Shown one piece after another: positions 29,392 to 40,923 of a stretch of DNA of 64,000 nucleotides; the stretch's first letter is position 1, and each line of letters opens with the position of its first letter. The stretch is from Neoarius graeffei. Its lineage: Eukaryota; Chordata; Actinopteri; Siluriformes; Ariidae. The translations under genes were made by a program, and so were the position numbers. The stretch covers positions 12,913,915 through 12,977,914 of the forward strand of contig NC_083572.1 of assembly GCF_027579695.1 (NCBI RefSeq), given 5' to 3'. Below the pieces are notes generated by a model. It did not search any database and was not told where the DNA came from. It saw only the letters and a program-made list of their open reading frames with translations.

Positions 29392-31390
29392 GCTCAATGA
29401 CCATCCATTCCTCCACCAGCCAGAAACCTATGCTCCAAGTTTGTCTTCGTCTGTCAGATTCCACCCACACCCTGGCCGCCCTGGTTGACTCTGGCGCCGA
29501 GGCTAACATCACACTGAGCTTGCGTACCAGTTGGGTCTGCAAAGCCATCACTTATCCTCTCCCGTTCCAGCCAGGGCGCTGGATGGCCATCTCCTTGGCA
29601 CCGTCACCCGCCTCACTGCCCCTGTTCCAATGACTCTGTCAGGCAACCACCACGAAACCATCCAGTTTCACCTGCTCCGTTCTCCCGGCCAACCTCTCAT
29701 CCTGGGCTATCCATGGCTCCGCCAGCACAGTCCTCACCTTGACTGGGCCACTGGAGCGATAAGAGAATGGGGCAAGGACTGCCACCGGACCTGCTTACGA
29801 GCCGCCACTCTACACCCCCGTACTCCACCTGCCAGCTCAGCCCCCGACCTCACTAATGTCCCAGTGTGTTATCACAGACTTCGGGAGGTATTCAGCAAAG
29901 CCAAGGCCACTTCCTTGCCTCCTCACCGGCCCTACGACTGCGCCATTGATCTCCTCCCAGGCACTGCACCACCCAAGGGCCATCTCTACTCTCTGTCCGC
30001 CCCGGAAAGGAAGGCAATGGAGGACTACATCAGTGACTCTCTGGCTGCCGGCCTCATCCGTCCATCCTCCTCTCCCGCCGGCGCTGGGTTCTTCTTCGTG
30101 GGAAAGAAGGATGGATCCCTGCACCCCTGCATCGATTACAGGGGTCTCAACAACATCACCATCAAGAACCGATACCCTCTCCCACTGCTCACCTCCGCCT
30201 TTGAGCTGCTCCAGGGAGCCACGGTCTTCACCAAACTCAATCTCCGGAATGCCTACCACCTGGTTCGGATAAGGGAGGGAGACGAGTGGAAGACCGCATT
30301 CAACACCCCCACCGGTCATTATGAATACCGGGTGATGCCGTTTGGCCTTACCAACGCACCAGCGGTATTCCAGGCTCTGGTGAATGATGTCCTGCGAGAT
30401 ATGTTGAACAAGTTTGTGTTCGTTTTCCTCGACGACATCCTTATCTTCTCCCAAACCCTGTCCGAACACACCCAGCATGTCCAGCAAGTGCTCCGTCGTC
30501 TCCTTAAAAACTCCCTCTTCGTCAAGGCGGAGAAGTGTGTGTTTCATGCCAAGTCTGTGGGGTTCCTGGGGTACATCGTGGCAGAGGGGAGCATCCAGAT
30601 GGACCCTGCCAAAGTCTCAGCAGTGACTTCATGGCCAGTACCAGAGAGCAGGAAGAAGCTTCAGCAGTTCCTAGGCTTCGCAAATTTCTACAGGAGATTC
30701 ATTCGTAATTACAGCACCATTGCGTCACCCCTCACCGCCTTGACCAGCACCAAACAGCCCTTCGCCTGGACTCTGGCTGCCAACGAAGCCTTTGCCACCC
30801 TCAAGGCTCGGTTCACCACTGCTCCCGTCCTCCGGATGCCAGATGCGGAGCGGCAATTCATTGTAGAGGTGGACGCCTCGGATGTGGGAATCAGGGCAGT
30901 GCTCTCACAGAGGTCAGCGGATGACAACAAACTCCACCCCTGTGCGTTCTTCTCCCGCCGGCTATCGCTGGCCGAACGCAATTACGACATAGGCAACCGG
31001 GAACTGCTGGCGGTCAGGCTCACCCTGGAGGAATGGCGTCACTGGCTGGAGGGGTGCGTAGTCCCATTCCTGGTCTGGACAGACCATAAGAATCTGGAAT
31101 ACATCTGCACCGCCAAACGACTCAACCCCAGACAGGCCCGCTGGGCTCTCTTTTTCACCAGATTCAATTTCACCCTTTCGTACCAGCCCGGATCTCGCAA
31201 CACCAAGCCTGACGCACTCTCCCGCCAGTTCCAGAAGGATGATGCCCCCTCCAAGGATCCGGCTCCCATCCTACCTGACCCCTGTATCGTTGCTGCTCTG
31301 ACCTGGGACATCGAAGAACGAGTGCAGGAAGCCCTCCGTGACCAACCCAGCCCCAGTGCATGCCCTGCTAGTCGCCTCTTTGTTCCTTAA
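29343..31390 (+). pseudogene. Gypsy pol: protease, reverse transcriptase and RNase H, broken
   Basis: The protease active-site motif [12 protein letters not shown] (about 29475-29515) is in one frame. Between there and about 29530 the reading shifts to another frame, which runs open to 31390. That frame has the end of protease ([10 protein letters not shown]), reverse transcriptase with [30 protein letters not shown] and FLDDILIFS (about 30425-30450), and RNase H with [30 protein letters not shown] and WTDHKNLEY. The catalytic DD pair is present, in an FLDD rather than YLDD/YIDD context. A TAA at 31388-31390 interrupts the frame before integrase. Confidence 0.93.
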
Positions 31391-32821
31391 GACCTGCGAT
31401 CCCAGGTTATACGATGGGGACACGATTCCCGTCTAGCCTGCCGCCCTGGTTCCACTCGCACCTACCACCTGCTTGCCCAACGGTTCTGGTGGCCTACTAT
31501 GAGCAGGGATGTGCGAGACTTCGTCCGAGCCTGCCCTACCTGTAATCAAAATAAGTCCACCAGCCGGCCTCCTGCCGGTTTGCTCCAGCCTCTGCCCGTG
31601 CAAATGCGACCCTGGTCCCACATTTCCCTGGATTTTGTTACGGGTCTGCCCCCTTCTAACGGGATGACGGTCATACTCACCATCGTGGACCGCTTTAGCA
31701 AGATGGCACACTTTGTTCCCCTCCCAAAACTACCGTCGGCCAAAGAGACCGCCCAGATCGTCCTGCAGCATGTTTTCCGCATCCATGGGCTGCCCAAGGA
31801 CATCGTTTCGGACCGGGGGCCACAATTTGCCTCCTCTTTCTGGAAGGAGTTCTGTCACCTACTCGGGGCCACCGCCAGCCTCACCTCCGGATTCCGACCC
31901 CAGTCCAACAGCCAGTCAGAGCGGACTAACCAGGAGTTGGAGAAGGCACTTCGGTGCATGGCGTCACACAACCCTAGGGCCTGGTGCGAGCACCTGCTGT
32001 GGGTGGAATACTCTCACAACTCCCTCACCAGCTCAGCCACTGGGCTGTCCCCATTCCACTGCGTGTATGGCTACCAACCCTCCCTGTTCCCCAGCCAGGA
32101 GGGAGAGGTCACCTGCCCGGCCGCCCTCACCTATGCACGCCGATGCCGCCGCACCTGGTCTCAAGCCCGCGCTGCACTCCTCAAGTCAGTCACCAGCTAC
32201 TCTACTGGAGCCAACTGGCGGAGGACGCCTGCGCCCACCTACCGGGTGGGCCAGAAGGTGTGGTTATCAGCCAAGGACCTGCCCCTCCAGGTGGAGTCTC
32301 ATAAGCTGGCACCTCGGTTCATCAGACCATTCCCGATCCAGAGGATAATCAGCCAGTCTGCTGTCCGGCTCCGACTGCCCAAGTCAATGAGAGTGCACCC
32401 CACCTTCCACGTCTCTAAGATTAAGCCAGTGCACAAAAGCCCGCTGGTCCCAGCTGCACCTTCTCCTCCTCGTCTCATCCATGGTGGCCCGGTCTACTCC
32501 GTCCGGCGACTGCTGAAGTCACGGCGCAGGGGCAGGGGCCTCCAATACCTGGTGGATTGGGAGGGCTATGGTCCTGAGGAGAGGATGTGGGTCCCTGCTG
32601 GGAGAATCGTAGACCGTACCCTCATCAGCACCTTTCATCGCCTGCATCCGGACCAGCCGGCCAACCAAAGGGTCCTTATCGGAATGACGATGCGCCAACC
32701 ACTACTGTCCCCGAGTCCGATTCTGAACCAGATCCTGAGGCCTTGGACACTGACCGGTCAGAGGAGTTCTGACCCTCCACCGGTATTCCCCCTCCTCCCG
32801 CCCGTCTTTGCGGATCTGTGA
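31391..32821 (+). pseudogene. Gypsy integrase with C-terminal chromodomain, separated by a stop
   Basis: Same frame as the preceding pol, resumed after the TAA. The zinc-binding domain spans the gap, with CPTC at about 31532-31543. The catalytic core shows D ([11 protein letters not shown]), D (IVSDRGPQF) and E ([13 protein letters not shown]) with 35 residues between the last two. A GPY/F-type region ([19 protein letters not shown]) follows, then a chromodomain ([38 protein letters not shown]). The chromodomain targets integration to marked chromatin in this class. From the ATG at 31499 the open frame is 440 codons. Confidence 0.93.
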
Positions 32822-32858
32822 CTAGGGACTTCTGGAGCCATCCCTTGAGGGGGGGTTC

Positions 32859-33551
32859 TGTCATGGTCCTACCTGTGGGCTTCTCTCTTCAGTTCTCCCA
32901 AGCTTCTTTGTCAGATCGTCTGCAACTCTCAGCATGATAACCTGCTCTATGTTCCTACTACTCTGACTCCTGAAGATATTCTGTTCCGTCTGACTCTGTC
33001 TGCTCTCCAGCCCCGGTAACCTGATCTGCCTTCTGTCCTGTCGACTCTGCCTCTTGCCTGCCTCTCCTGTACCTTCGCCTGATCTCCAGCTCGCCCAGCC
33101 CTGCTGCTCGCCTGCCTCTCCATCTGCCTGGTGTGAGCAGCCCTGCCTGGAGCCCTACTCTTCTGCCCTGGTAACCTGACCCTGCATTTCTGTCCCCTTT
33201 CTTGCTACCTGATTTGTGACTCTGTGTTCCAGCCTGCTCTCTATCTCCTGCCTGCTGAGGGACTGCTTGCTGGGAGACTGTCTGAAACCCAAGAGCTGTC
33301 AGCCTACAGCCACACCTCTCTGACTTCGCCTGATCCCGTCTGATCTCAGAAGCTAAGCAGGGTTGGGCCTGGTCAGTACTTGGATGGGAGACTTCAGACG
33401 TCACCACCACGCTCCCACCAGCCATCCCTGCCTCTCAGTCCTCCTGCCACTGAACTTCACACACACACATTCTCCCAACTCCCTTTTCCCCTGTTATTAA
33501 TAAACTGTGGTTCGAGTGCATTTGATCTCCTCTCCTGTCTGGTCTTTGACA
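32859..33551 (+). repeat. 3' LTR
   Basis: Same boundaries as the 5' LTR (TGTCATGG...TTTGACA). AATAAA at 33499-33504. It carries the 17-bp block missing from the 5' LTR and its own 5S-like segment. Confidence 0.95.
33302..33392 (+). other. 5S rRNA-derived segment in the 3' LTR
   Basis: Same 91 bases as in the 5' LTR with three differences. Two of the three match canonical 5S here (AAGCAGGG and GGGCCTGG), and one does not (GGGTTGGG). Confidence 0.9.
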
Positions 33552-33556
33552 CAGTT

Positions 33557-34510
33557 AGCATAATTAATATGAATTACATACTAATTTGCATAATTTTGAA
33601 CTAATTTTTTAAACTTTGTATTCAGTATACAACCATCTATGGTGCTTGCCAATTTCCATGTAAATATCTTGAAAAATAAAAAAGTTAAATAAAAAGTAAA
33701 ATAAGAAAAAAAAAACATTTGACCTCATTTGCTAATGAGGCCCATTTTGGACCATGTAATCCTCATACATAATATTACAGCAGTTTTCGAAAAATTAAGC
33801 CGTTTTTTTCAATCTTTGATTTGTAATATCTCAAGAACGGATAAACATTTTAATTCTGTAAAAAGTAATGATGTTCAGCATACAATTCTGATTTCAATGA
33901 AAGCAGTTTCAAGCAATTTGGACTGAATTTGAATTTTCACCTGATCTGCCGACTAAACCAGAAGGTTTCCCTTTTAGAAAATGGAAATGCTCCAATTCGA
34001 AACCTAGAACCATTAATCATCCGATGGATCCTTATGGAACCATTTAGGTATCATTTTCAAACCTCTTCACATCGATTGCATCTTATTTTAAAGATGGCGG
34101 TCATGACAAAAACATTGGTTTGTCATGGACCTGATTTCAATGGTGCTTGGGTTCCACACCAAGATCTCCAGAACCAGTACCAACAGTGCCCTCATCTTAC
34201 AAATGACTGTATGGTGTACACTGGAATCTTTACACTGGAAAAAAGTTCCAACTAGCATCTTCGGAGGCTCTTCAATTTCAATGTAAACATAACGGATTGT
34301 TACCCTAACAGGAATGGTTCCTTATAGAACAAAGAGTGATTGTGGACCTGTGAAAACTGGGAAGAACTCTGGGCACAGCTTGTGCATGGGTTCTGTATTC
34401 GATGTGCACTCGACCCCCAAAGAATCTTGATTACAGGCTGTTATATAGGAGTAGAAAGGATTTGTGGAGGCAGTGGGTGTGGAAACTATACCACCAGTGG
34501 AGAAGGTAAA
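33557..34510. other. Intergenic sequence
   Basis: AT-rich. Several short open frames without family resemblance. Nothing supported. Confidence 0.4.
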
Positions 34511-34815
34511 TACAACCCCGATTCCAAAAAAGTTGGGACAAAGTACAAGTTGTAAATAAAAACAGAATGCAATAATTTACAAATCTCAAACTGATATTGT
34601 ATTCACAGTAGAATATAAACATATCAAATATCGAAAGTGAGACATTTTGAAATTTCATGCCAAATATTGGCTCATTTGAAATTTCATGACAGCAACACAT
34701 CTCAAAAAAGTTGAGACAGGGGCAATAAGAGGCTGGAAAAGTTAAAGGTACAAAAAAGGAACAGCTGGAGGACCAAATTGCAACTCATTAGGTCAATTGG
34801 CAATAGGTCATTAAC

Positions 34816-35516
34816 ATGACTGGGTATAAAAAGAGCATCTTGGAGTGGCAGCGGCTCTCAGAAGTAAAGATGGGAAGAGGATCACCAATCCCCCTAATTC
34901 TGCGCCGACAAATAGTGGAGCGATATCAGAAAGGAGTTCGACAGTGTAAAATTGCAAAGAGTTTGAACATATCATCTAGAGTGCATAATATCATCAAAAG
35001 ATTCAGAGAATCTGGAAGAATCTCTGTGCTAAGGGTCAAGGCCGGAAAACCATACCGGGTGCCCGTGATCTTCGAGCCCTTAGACGGCACTGCATCACAT
35101 ACAGGCATGCTTCTGTATTGGAAATCACAAAATGGGCTCAGGAATATTTCCAGAGAACATTATCTGTGAACACAATTCACCGTGCCATCCGCCGTTGCCA
35201 GCTAAAACTCTATAGTTCAAAGAAGAAGCCGTATCTAAACACGATCCAGAAGTGCAGACGTCTTCTCTGGGCCAAGGCTCATTTAAAATGGACTGTGGCA
35301 AAGTGGAAAACTGTTCTGTGGTCAGACGAATCAAAATTTGAAGTTCTTTATGGAAATCAGGGACACCGTGTCATTCGGACTAAAGAGGAGAAGGATGACC
35401 CAAGTTGTTATCAGCGCTCAGTTCAGAAGCCTGCACCTCTGATGGTATGGGGTTGCATTAGTGCGTGTGGCATGGGCAGCTTACACATCTGGAAAGACAC
35501 CATCAATGCTGAAAGG
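34816..35516 (+). pseudogene. Transposase N-terminal part of copy B
   Basis: Frames at 34816-35169 and 35118-35516 overlap and encode the DNA-binding region and first catalytic Asp region of the transposase. A frame change around 35030-35120 and a deletion at the SSSRVHNI site relative to the 62.5-kb copy disrupt it. The nested transposon cuts it just after [12 protein letters not shown]. Confidence 0.85.
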
Positions 35517-35518
35517 TA

Positions 35519-37102
35519 CAGTAGGGCAAAAAAGTATTTAGTCAGTCACCAATTGTGCAAGTTCTCCCACTTAAAAAGATGAGAGAGGCCTGTAATTTTC
35601 ATCATAGGTACACTTCAACTATGAGAGACAGAATGAGAAAAAAAATTCAGAAAATCACATTGTCTGATTTTTAAAGAATTTATTTGCAAATTATGGTGGA
35701 AAATAAGTATTTGGTCAATAACAAAAGTTCATCTCAATACTTTGTTATATACCCTTTGTTGGCAATGACAGAGGTCAAATGTTTTCTGTAAGTCTTCACA
35801 AGGTTTTCACACACTGTTGCTGGTATTTTGGCCCATTCCTCCATGCAGATCTCCTCTAGAGCAGTGATGTTTTGGGACTTTCAACTCCCTCCAAAGATTT
35901 TCTATGGGGTTGAGATCTGGAGTCTGGCTAGACCACTCCAGGACCTTGAAATGCTTCTTACGAAGCCACTCCTTCGTTGCCCGGGCGGTGTGTTTGGGAT
36001 CATTGTCATGCTGAAAGACCCAGCCACGTTTCATCTTCAATGCCCTTGCTGATGGAAGGAGGTTTTCACTCAAAATCTCACGATACATGGCCCCATTCAT
36101 TCTTTCCTTTACACGGATCAGTCGTCCTGGTCCCTTTGCAGAAAAATAGCCCCAAAGCATGATGTTTCCACCCCCATGCTTCACAGTAGGTATGGTGTTC
36201 TCTGGATGCAACTCAGCATTCTTTCTCCTCCAAACACGACAAGTTGAGTTTTTACCAAAAAGTTCTACTTTGGTTTCATCTGACCATATGACATTCTCCC
36301 AATCCTCTTCTGGATCATCCAAATGCTCTCTAGCAAACTTCAGACGGGCCTGGACATGTACTGGCTTAAGCAGGGGGAAACGTCTGGCACTGCAGGATTT
36401 GAGTCCCTGGCAGCGTAGTGTGTTACTGATGGTAGCCTTTGTTACTTTGGTCCCAGCTCTCTGCAGGTCATTCACTAGGTCCCCCCGTGTGGTTCTGGGA
36501 TTTTTGCTCACCGTTCTTGTGATCATTTTGACCCCACGGGGTGAGATCTTGCGTGGAGCCCCAGATCGAGGGAGATTATCAGTGGTCTTGTATGTCTTCC
36601 ATTTTCTAATAATTGCTCCCACAGTTGATTTCTTCACACCAAGCTGCTTACCTATTGCAGATTCAGTCTTCCCAGCCTGGTGCAGGTCTACAATTTTGTT
36701 TCTGGTGTCCTTTGACAGCTCTTTGGTCTTGGCCATAGTGGAGTTTGGAGTGTGACTGTTTGAGGTTGTGGACAGGTGTCTTTTATACTGATAACGAGTT
36801 CAAACAGGTGCCATTAATACAGGTAACGAGTGGAGGACAGAGGAGCCTCTTAAAGAAGTTGTTACAGGTCTGTGAGAGCCAGAAATCTTGCTTGCTTGTA
36901 GGTGACCAAATACTTATTTTACCGAGGAATTTACCAATTAATTCATTAAAAATCCTACAATGTGATTTCCTGGATTCTTTCCCCCCATTCTGTCTCTCAT
37001 AGTTGAAGTGTACCTATGATGAAAATTACAGGCCTCTCTCATCTTTTTAAGTGGGAGAACTTGCACAATTGGTGGCTGACTAAATACTTTTTTGCCCCAC
37101 TG
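35519..37102 (-). mobile_element. Tc1-like transposon nested in copy B
   Basis: Termini CAGTAGGGCAAAAAAGTATT and the inverse AATACTTTTTTGCCCCACTG; TA is duplicated at 35517-35518 and 37103-37104. Long subterminal inverted repeats (AGGCCTGTAATTTTCATCAT and inverse). Carries one transposase frame on -. Confidence 0.95.
35807..36736 (-). pseudogene. Tc1-like transposase, nearly intact, C-terminally frameshifted
   Basis: ATG at 36736. A 309-codon frame has the bipartite helix-turn-helix ([34 protein letters not shown]), the GAPRKIS linker, the first Asp ([12 protein letters not shown]), the Gly-rich [11 protein letters not shown], the second Asp ([11 protein letters not shown]) and the Glu ([10 protein letters not shown]), giving DD34E. 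After LWRELKV the frame shifts, apparently through a short deletion, so the usual last ~50 residues are replaced. It is the best-preserved transposase in the window. Confidence 0.93.
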
Positions 37103-37126
37103 TATATCCAGGTTCTAGAGCAACAT

Positions 37127-37320
37127 ATGCTCCCATCCAGACGACGTCTCTTTCAGGGAAGACCTTGCGTTTTCCAACATGACAATGCCAAACCACATAC
37201 TGCATCAATTACAGCATCATGGCTGCATAGAAGAAGGGTCCGGGTACTGAACTGGCCAGCCTGCAGTCCAGATCTTTCACCCATAGAAAACATTTGGCGC
37301 ATCATAAAATGGAAGATATG
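37127..37320 (+). pseudogene. Transposase C-terminal part of copy B
   Basis: Continues the outer element after the nested insertion: LPSRRRLFQGRPCVFQHDNA, KPHTASITASW and [20 protein letters not shown], i.e. the second Asp and Glu of the DDE triad. Confidence 0.85.
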
Positions 37321-37690
37321 ACAAAAAAGACCTAAGACAGTTGAGCAACTAGAATCCTACATTAAACAAGAATGGGTGAACAGTCCTATCTCTAAACTTG
37401 AGCAACTTGTCTCCTCAGTCCCCAGACGTTTACAGACTGTTGTAAAGAGAAAAGGGGATGTCTCACAGTGGTAAACATGGCCTTGTCCCAACTTTTTTGA
37501 GATGTGTTGTCATGAAATTTAAAATCACCTAATTTCTCTTTAAATGATGCATTTTCTCAGTTTAAACATTTGATATGTCATCTATGTTCTATTCTGAATA
37601 AAATATGGAATTTTGAAACTTCCACATCATTGCATTCCATTTTTATTTACAATTTGTACTTTTGTCTACTTTTTTGGAATCGGGGTTGTA

Positions 37691-38974
37691 GAAAGAAGTT
37701 GAAGGTATGGTCCTTGGTTATTTCATAACTCCATTTTAAATTGGGGTGGCCATGTCTGGATTGTGAGTAGATGGGTATATGGGATGGGATTGGATTCTAT
37801 TCACCACACACCACTTGATAATGTGGGAAGATAATCGTTCAAGCCTAGAATGAGGGCAACTCAGGGGGCAAACCAGCCTCGAAATGGGTCTGATTATCTG
37901 AAGGTAGTGCGAGATTTTTGTGTAATCCCAACCTTAAGATATTTTGATGATGAGGGATTCAGTGTAGCAGTGACCTGTATGGGTGATAAATGACCCTGGT
38001 GCTAGATTTCACCTCTGTGGTCATGGTATTCTCAGAACAAATGAGTTTTGTTCTCAGCTCTGAGACAGTTTTGTGGTTTATTTACCAAGTAGCTCTGATC
38101 TTTGGTGTCTTACAGCAAATCCTTTCTATTCTTAATTTCACATGGAGTTCCCATCAGACTTTGTTGTTCTTGTTGTGGTTTGTCCTCACTAATGTCCTTA
38201 AATAATTATCATAATCTTCTGTGGAAGGATTAGCCAGCTAAATCTGGCTCGTGTTGTGCTTTTTTGCTCTATATTTATACCTCGGTACAGCCCAAGCGTG
38301 CTGCACCCTTAATTAACCTGAAGTCCTAGACACACTTAGAATGAAAACGCACAGTAGGAGATTGTCTGTTTGATGGGATAATATGGGGTAACTGCTGAAT
38401 ATGAGGGGCAGGACACTGGAACAGTTAGACAAGTCAAATCAAGTGAAGGTTATTTATAAAAAACAAAATTACAAGGATGTCTTGGTGTGTTTTAGAGACT
38501 CTAAATAATAAAGAAAGTCTCAGCCTTAGACCCCCTACAAAGATGAGGAATGAAAAAAAAAATCGAAACAAAGACACCTTGAAAGGGTCATTTTAAGAAC
38601 AGGCCCTCCTCTCTCTATTTGGGCATGCACAATGCCATATCATTTTTTTCCCCCTTCCAAAGCATATTATTATAAGATAATAATCCCATGAGACACCAAT
38701 AACACGAACAACTATAAACAACATATTAAACATGGTCCTATATTCCCTGTGTGTCATGTAATTTTCACTCTATTGTCTGCTTATCAGTTCCACCTTCTTT
38801 CTGTATTGGAACAGAGTTCTGGTCAAGATGCCTGACAAATGCAAGGTTTAGGTTTTGGATTTGATGCAAATCTCATTGTGATGAAATCCACAGATTGAAA
38901 ATGTAGTATTTGGTCATCTATTTGACCCCCCCCCCCCCCCAAAAAAAAAAAAAAAAAAACTGCCTTGCTCAAAG
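37691..38974. other. Intergenic sequence
   Basis: No gene or named repeat recognised. Ends with a C-run followed by an A-run (about 38926-38960). Confidence 0.4.
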
Positions 38975-38989
38975 GCACTTCAGCCCAAG

Positions 38990-39090
38990 GCCGCCCCACG
39001 TTAACCTAACTGCTTGTCTTTGAACTGTGGGGGAAACCCACACAGATACGGGGAGAACATGCAAACTCCACACAGAAAGACGGGGGGTCA
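38990..39090 (-). mobile_element. Fragment of the Mermaid-like SINE body
   Basis: Matches the GTGGGGGAAACC and GGGGAGAACATGCAAACTCC part of the complete copies. Head and tail are missing. Confidence 0.6.
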
Positions 39091-39375
39091 GCCGTTGCCT
39101 TTCTTGAAGAATACCATCAAAATAACATCATGGAGCCATTAAGGCTGAGGCTATGAAATGTGAATTTTACAGAATTGTCTCCTTCCTGCAAAAGTACAGT
39201 GCTTGATCGGCCAATTTATGGTAGAACTTCAGGCGCTAAACATGTCTCATCTAGCTTCTTCCTTTTAGTTTAATTAATGAACAAAAATTCATTTATATAA
39301 CTGGTACTTTTGGGTGTGTAGAATTCTGAAGAATGCACAAAAGTAATTAAGCGTTTGCGTAGGAACTGTATTTGA

Positions 39376-39565
39376 CTATCTTTATTCCAGGAAGGGAAGC
39401 TTATGATTTAGAGAAACAGCTTTGGTTCAATTCCCTGGATTAGCAGGAATGGCTGAAGTCCCCTTGAGCAAGGTATCTAACCCCCAACTGCTCCCTAGGC
39501 TGCTCTGGGTATGTTGTATGTCGCTCTGGATAAGAACATTTGCTAAATGCCATTAATGTAATGGT
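39376..39565 (+). mobile_element. Fish SINE relic (CCCTTGAGCAAGG family), copy 1
   Basis: Contains GGCTGAAGTCCCCTTGAGCA and CAACTGCTCCCTAGGCTGCT and a TCTGGATAAGAACATTTGCT tail. The tRNA-like head is degenerate. Confidence 0.65.
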
Positions 39566-39689
39566 ACAAACTGTCATCATCTGGACAGTTTTATTACATT
39601 GTCCATTAGGAGTTATTCACACACTAGTTTGGTACAGTCTAGTCTAGTCTAGTCAAAATTGTCTAGTCATGGCTTCACAATGACCTTGT

Positions 39690-39965
39690 CCTAAAGGTGG
39701 GAAGCCATAGCTTAAAGGTGAGAGAAACAACTTTGAGACCAAAAGGTCATCAGTTTGAGTCCCTGGACCAGCAGGAAAAATGTGTAGATGGGTAGGGGGA
39801 GTGCATGAACAGCACTTTCCCCTCCCTCTACATCCATGGCTGAAGTGCCCTTGAGCAAGACAACTAACCCCCCAACTGCTCCCCAGGCTCTGGGTGTATG
39901 CTCACATCCACAGATGGGTTAAATGCAGAGAAAGAGAATTTCCCAGTGCTCTAATGTACTTGCAT
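39690..39965 (+). mobile_element. Fish SINE relic (CCCTTGAGCAAGG family), copy 2
   Basis: tRNA-like head with B-box-like GTTTGAGTCCC, then GGCTGAAGTGCCCTTGAGCA and GGGTTAAATGCAGAG. Confidence 0.7.
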
Positions 39966-40384
39966 GTAATGTATGGCTTAACACACACTACCCCACCCCA
40001 AAAAAAGTCCTGCAGTAACTTCAGAGTTCCACTAGGGTGAGCCATGCAGATAAACATTGCAATCCTGTAAACACTCCTATTCTCTTCAGACCTAAACTAT
40101 GATATGTGCATTAGAATTTTTGTTTACTACTGTTTCTTTTTACTGGCAGATAACTGAGACCCAACAGTGTGTACAAACAAAAAGAAAAACCCTCCTGATG
40201 TGAGGCTCCCAAAATAACATACACAGATTAAGTTATGTCACACTATCTTTTATCTGCACTGTCACTGGAATTCATTTTATGTTATGATTTTATGTCATGG
40301 TGTTGCATTAGGCTGAGTTATGTTGTGTTATGATATGTATGCTCAGCTGAGTTATGTCAGGTGGTGTTATGCTGTGTATGATAG

Positions 40385-40720
40385 ATTATTTTATGGGTGT
40401 TGGGCCCAAAGGGTCGCTGGTTCGATTCCCAGGACTGGCAGGAAACATGTGAGGGGAGTTGAGTGAACGAAGAGCACTTTCCCTTCCCTCTGTATCATGG
40501 CTGAAGTGCCCTTGAGCAAGGCACGTAACTCACAACTGCTCCCCGGGCGCTGTAGCATCGCTGCCCACTACTCTGGGTGTGTGTGTGTGTGCGCTCATTG
40601 CTCACTTGTGTGTGCATGCGTGTGTTCGCTGCTTCAAGTGGGTTAAATGTAGAGGAGGAATTTCACTGTGCTTGAGTGTATGTGTGACAAATAAAGGTGG
40701 CTTCTTCATCATCATCATCA
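40385..40720 (+). mobile_element. Fish SINE (CCCTTGAGCAAGG family), copy 3
   Basis: Best copy. Head with B-box-like GGTTCGATTCCC, body GGCTGAAGTGCCCTTGAGCA, a (GT)n stretch, GGGTTAAATGTAGAGGAGG, and a CAAATAAAGG tail ending in (CAT)n. Confidence 0.8.
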
Positions 40721-40923
40721 TCATCCCTTCATAGTAAATATTTGTTGTCTGCACTGTCTATGTACCTTACTCTGTAAGAAAAGGACATTTCATTCTTTTG
40801 TATACTATGTATGTGACGGTCTAAAATGAGGATAATGGAGTCCTAAGTTCTGAGCAATCTCTTAAGTTACTGCACATTAGCGAGCTAGTGTTAGCAGTGA
40901 CATTTGAAAACATTTTATAAATA

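Larger units (their letters stand above)
27647..33551 (+). mobile_element. Full-length chromodomain Ty3/Gypsy LTR retrotransposon
   Basis: Two LTRs (681 and 693 bp) begin TGTCATGG and end TTTGACA. Putative 5-bp target duplications are CAATT (27642-27646) and CAGTT (33552-33556), with one mismatch. Between them are gag, protease, reverse transcriptase, RNase H, integrase and a C-terminal chromodomain in the order of chromoviruses. There is no tRNA-type primer site. A 10-base self-complement, as in the Tf1/sushi group, lies just after the 5' LTR. A purine tract GAGGGGGGG (32847-32855) precedes the 3' LTR. About ten substitutions plus a few indels separate the LTRs, so the insertion is fairly recent. 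The coding region has a nonsense codon and a frame break and is not intact. Confidence 0.95.
34513..37688 (+). mobile_element. Tc1/mariner element (CAACCCC-TIR family), copy B, interrupted by a nested Tc1
   Basis: Ends CAACCCCGATTCC and GGAATCGGGGTTG, with TA at 34511-34512 and 37689-37690. The outer element is about 1.6 kb once the nested insertion (35519-37102) is set aside. Its transposase runs on +: a helix-turn-helix N-terminal part (LILRRQIVERYQKGVRQCKI, about 34897-34980), then KMLWSDES-like WSDESKFEV (about 35318-35344) and [11 protein letters not shown]. The remainder lies after the insertion at 37127-37320 with FQHDNAKPHTA and WPACSPDLSPIENIWRI. Frame changes occur at about 35030-35120. 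Confidence 0.93.

Noticed and set aside
29837-30547. 236-codon antisense frame in the Gypsy pol region
   Set aside because: Mirror of GC-rich reverse transcriptase coding sequence.
36159-36755. 198-codon + strand frame
   Set aside because: Antisense shadow of the nested Tc1 transposase.
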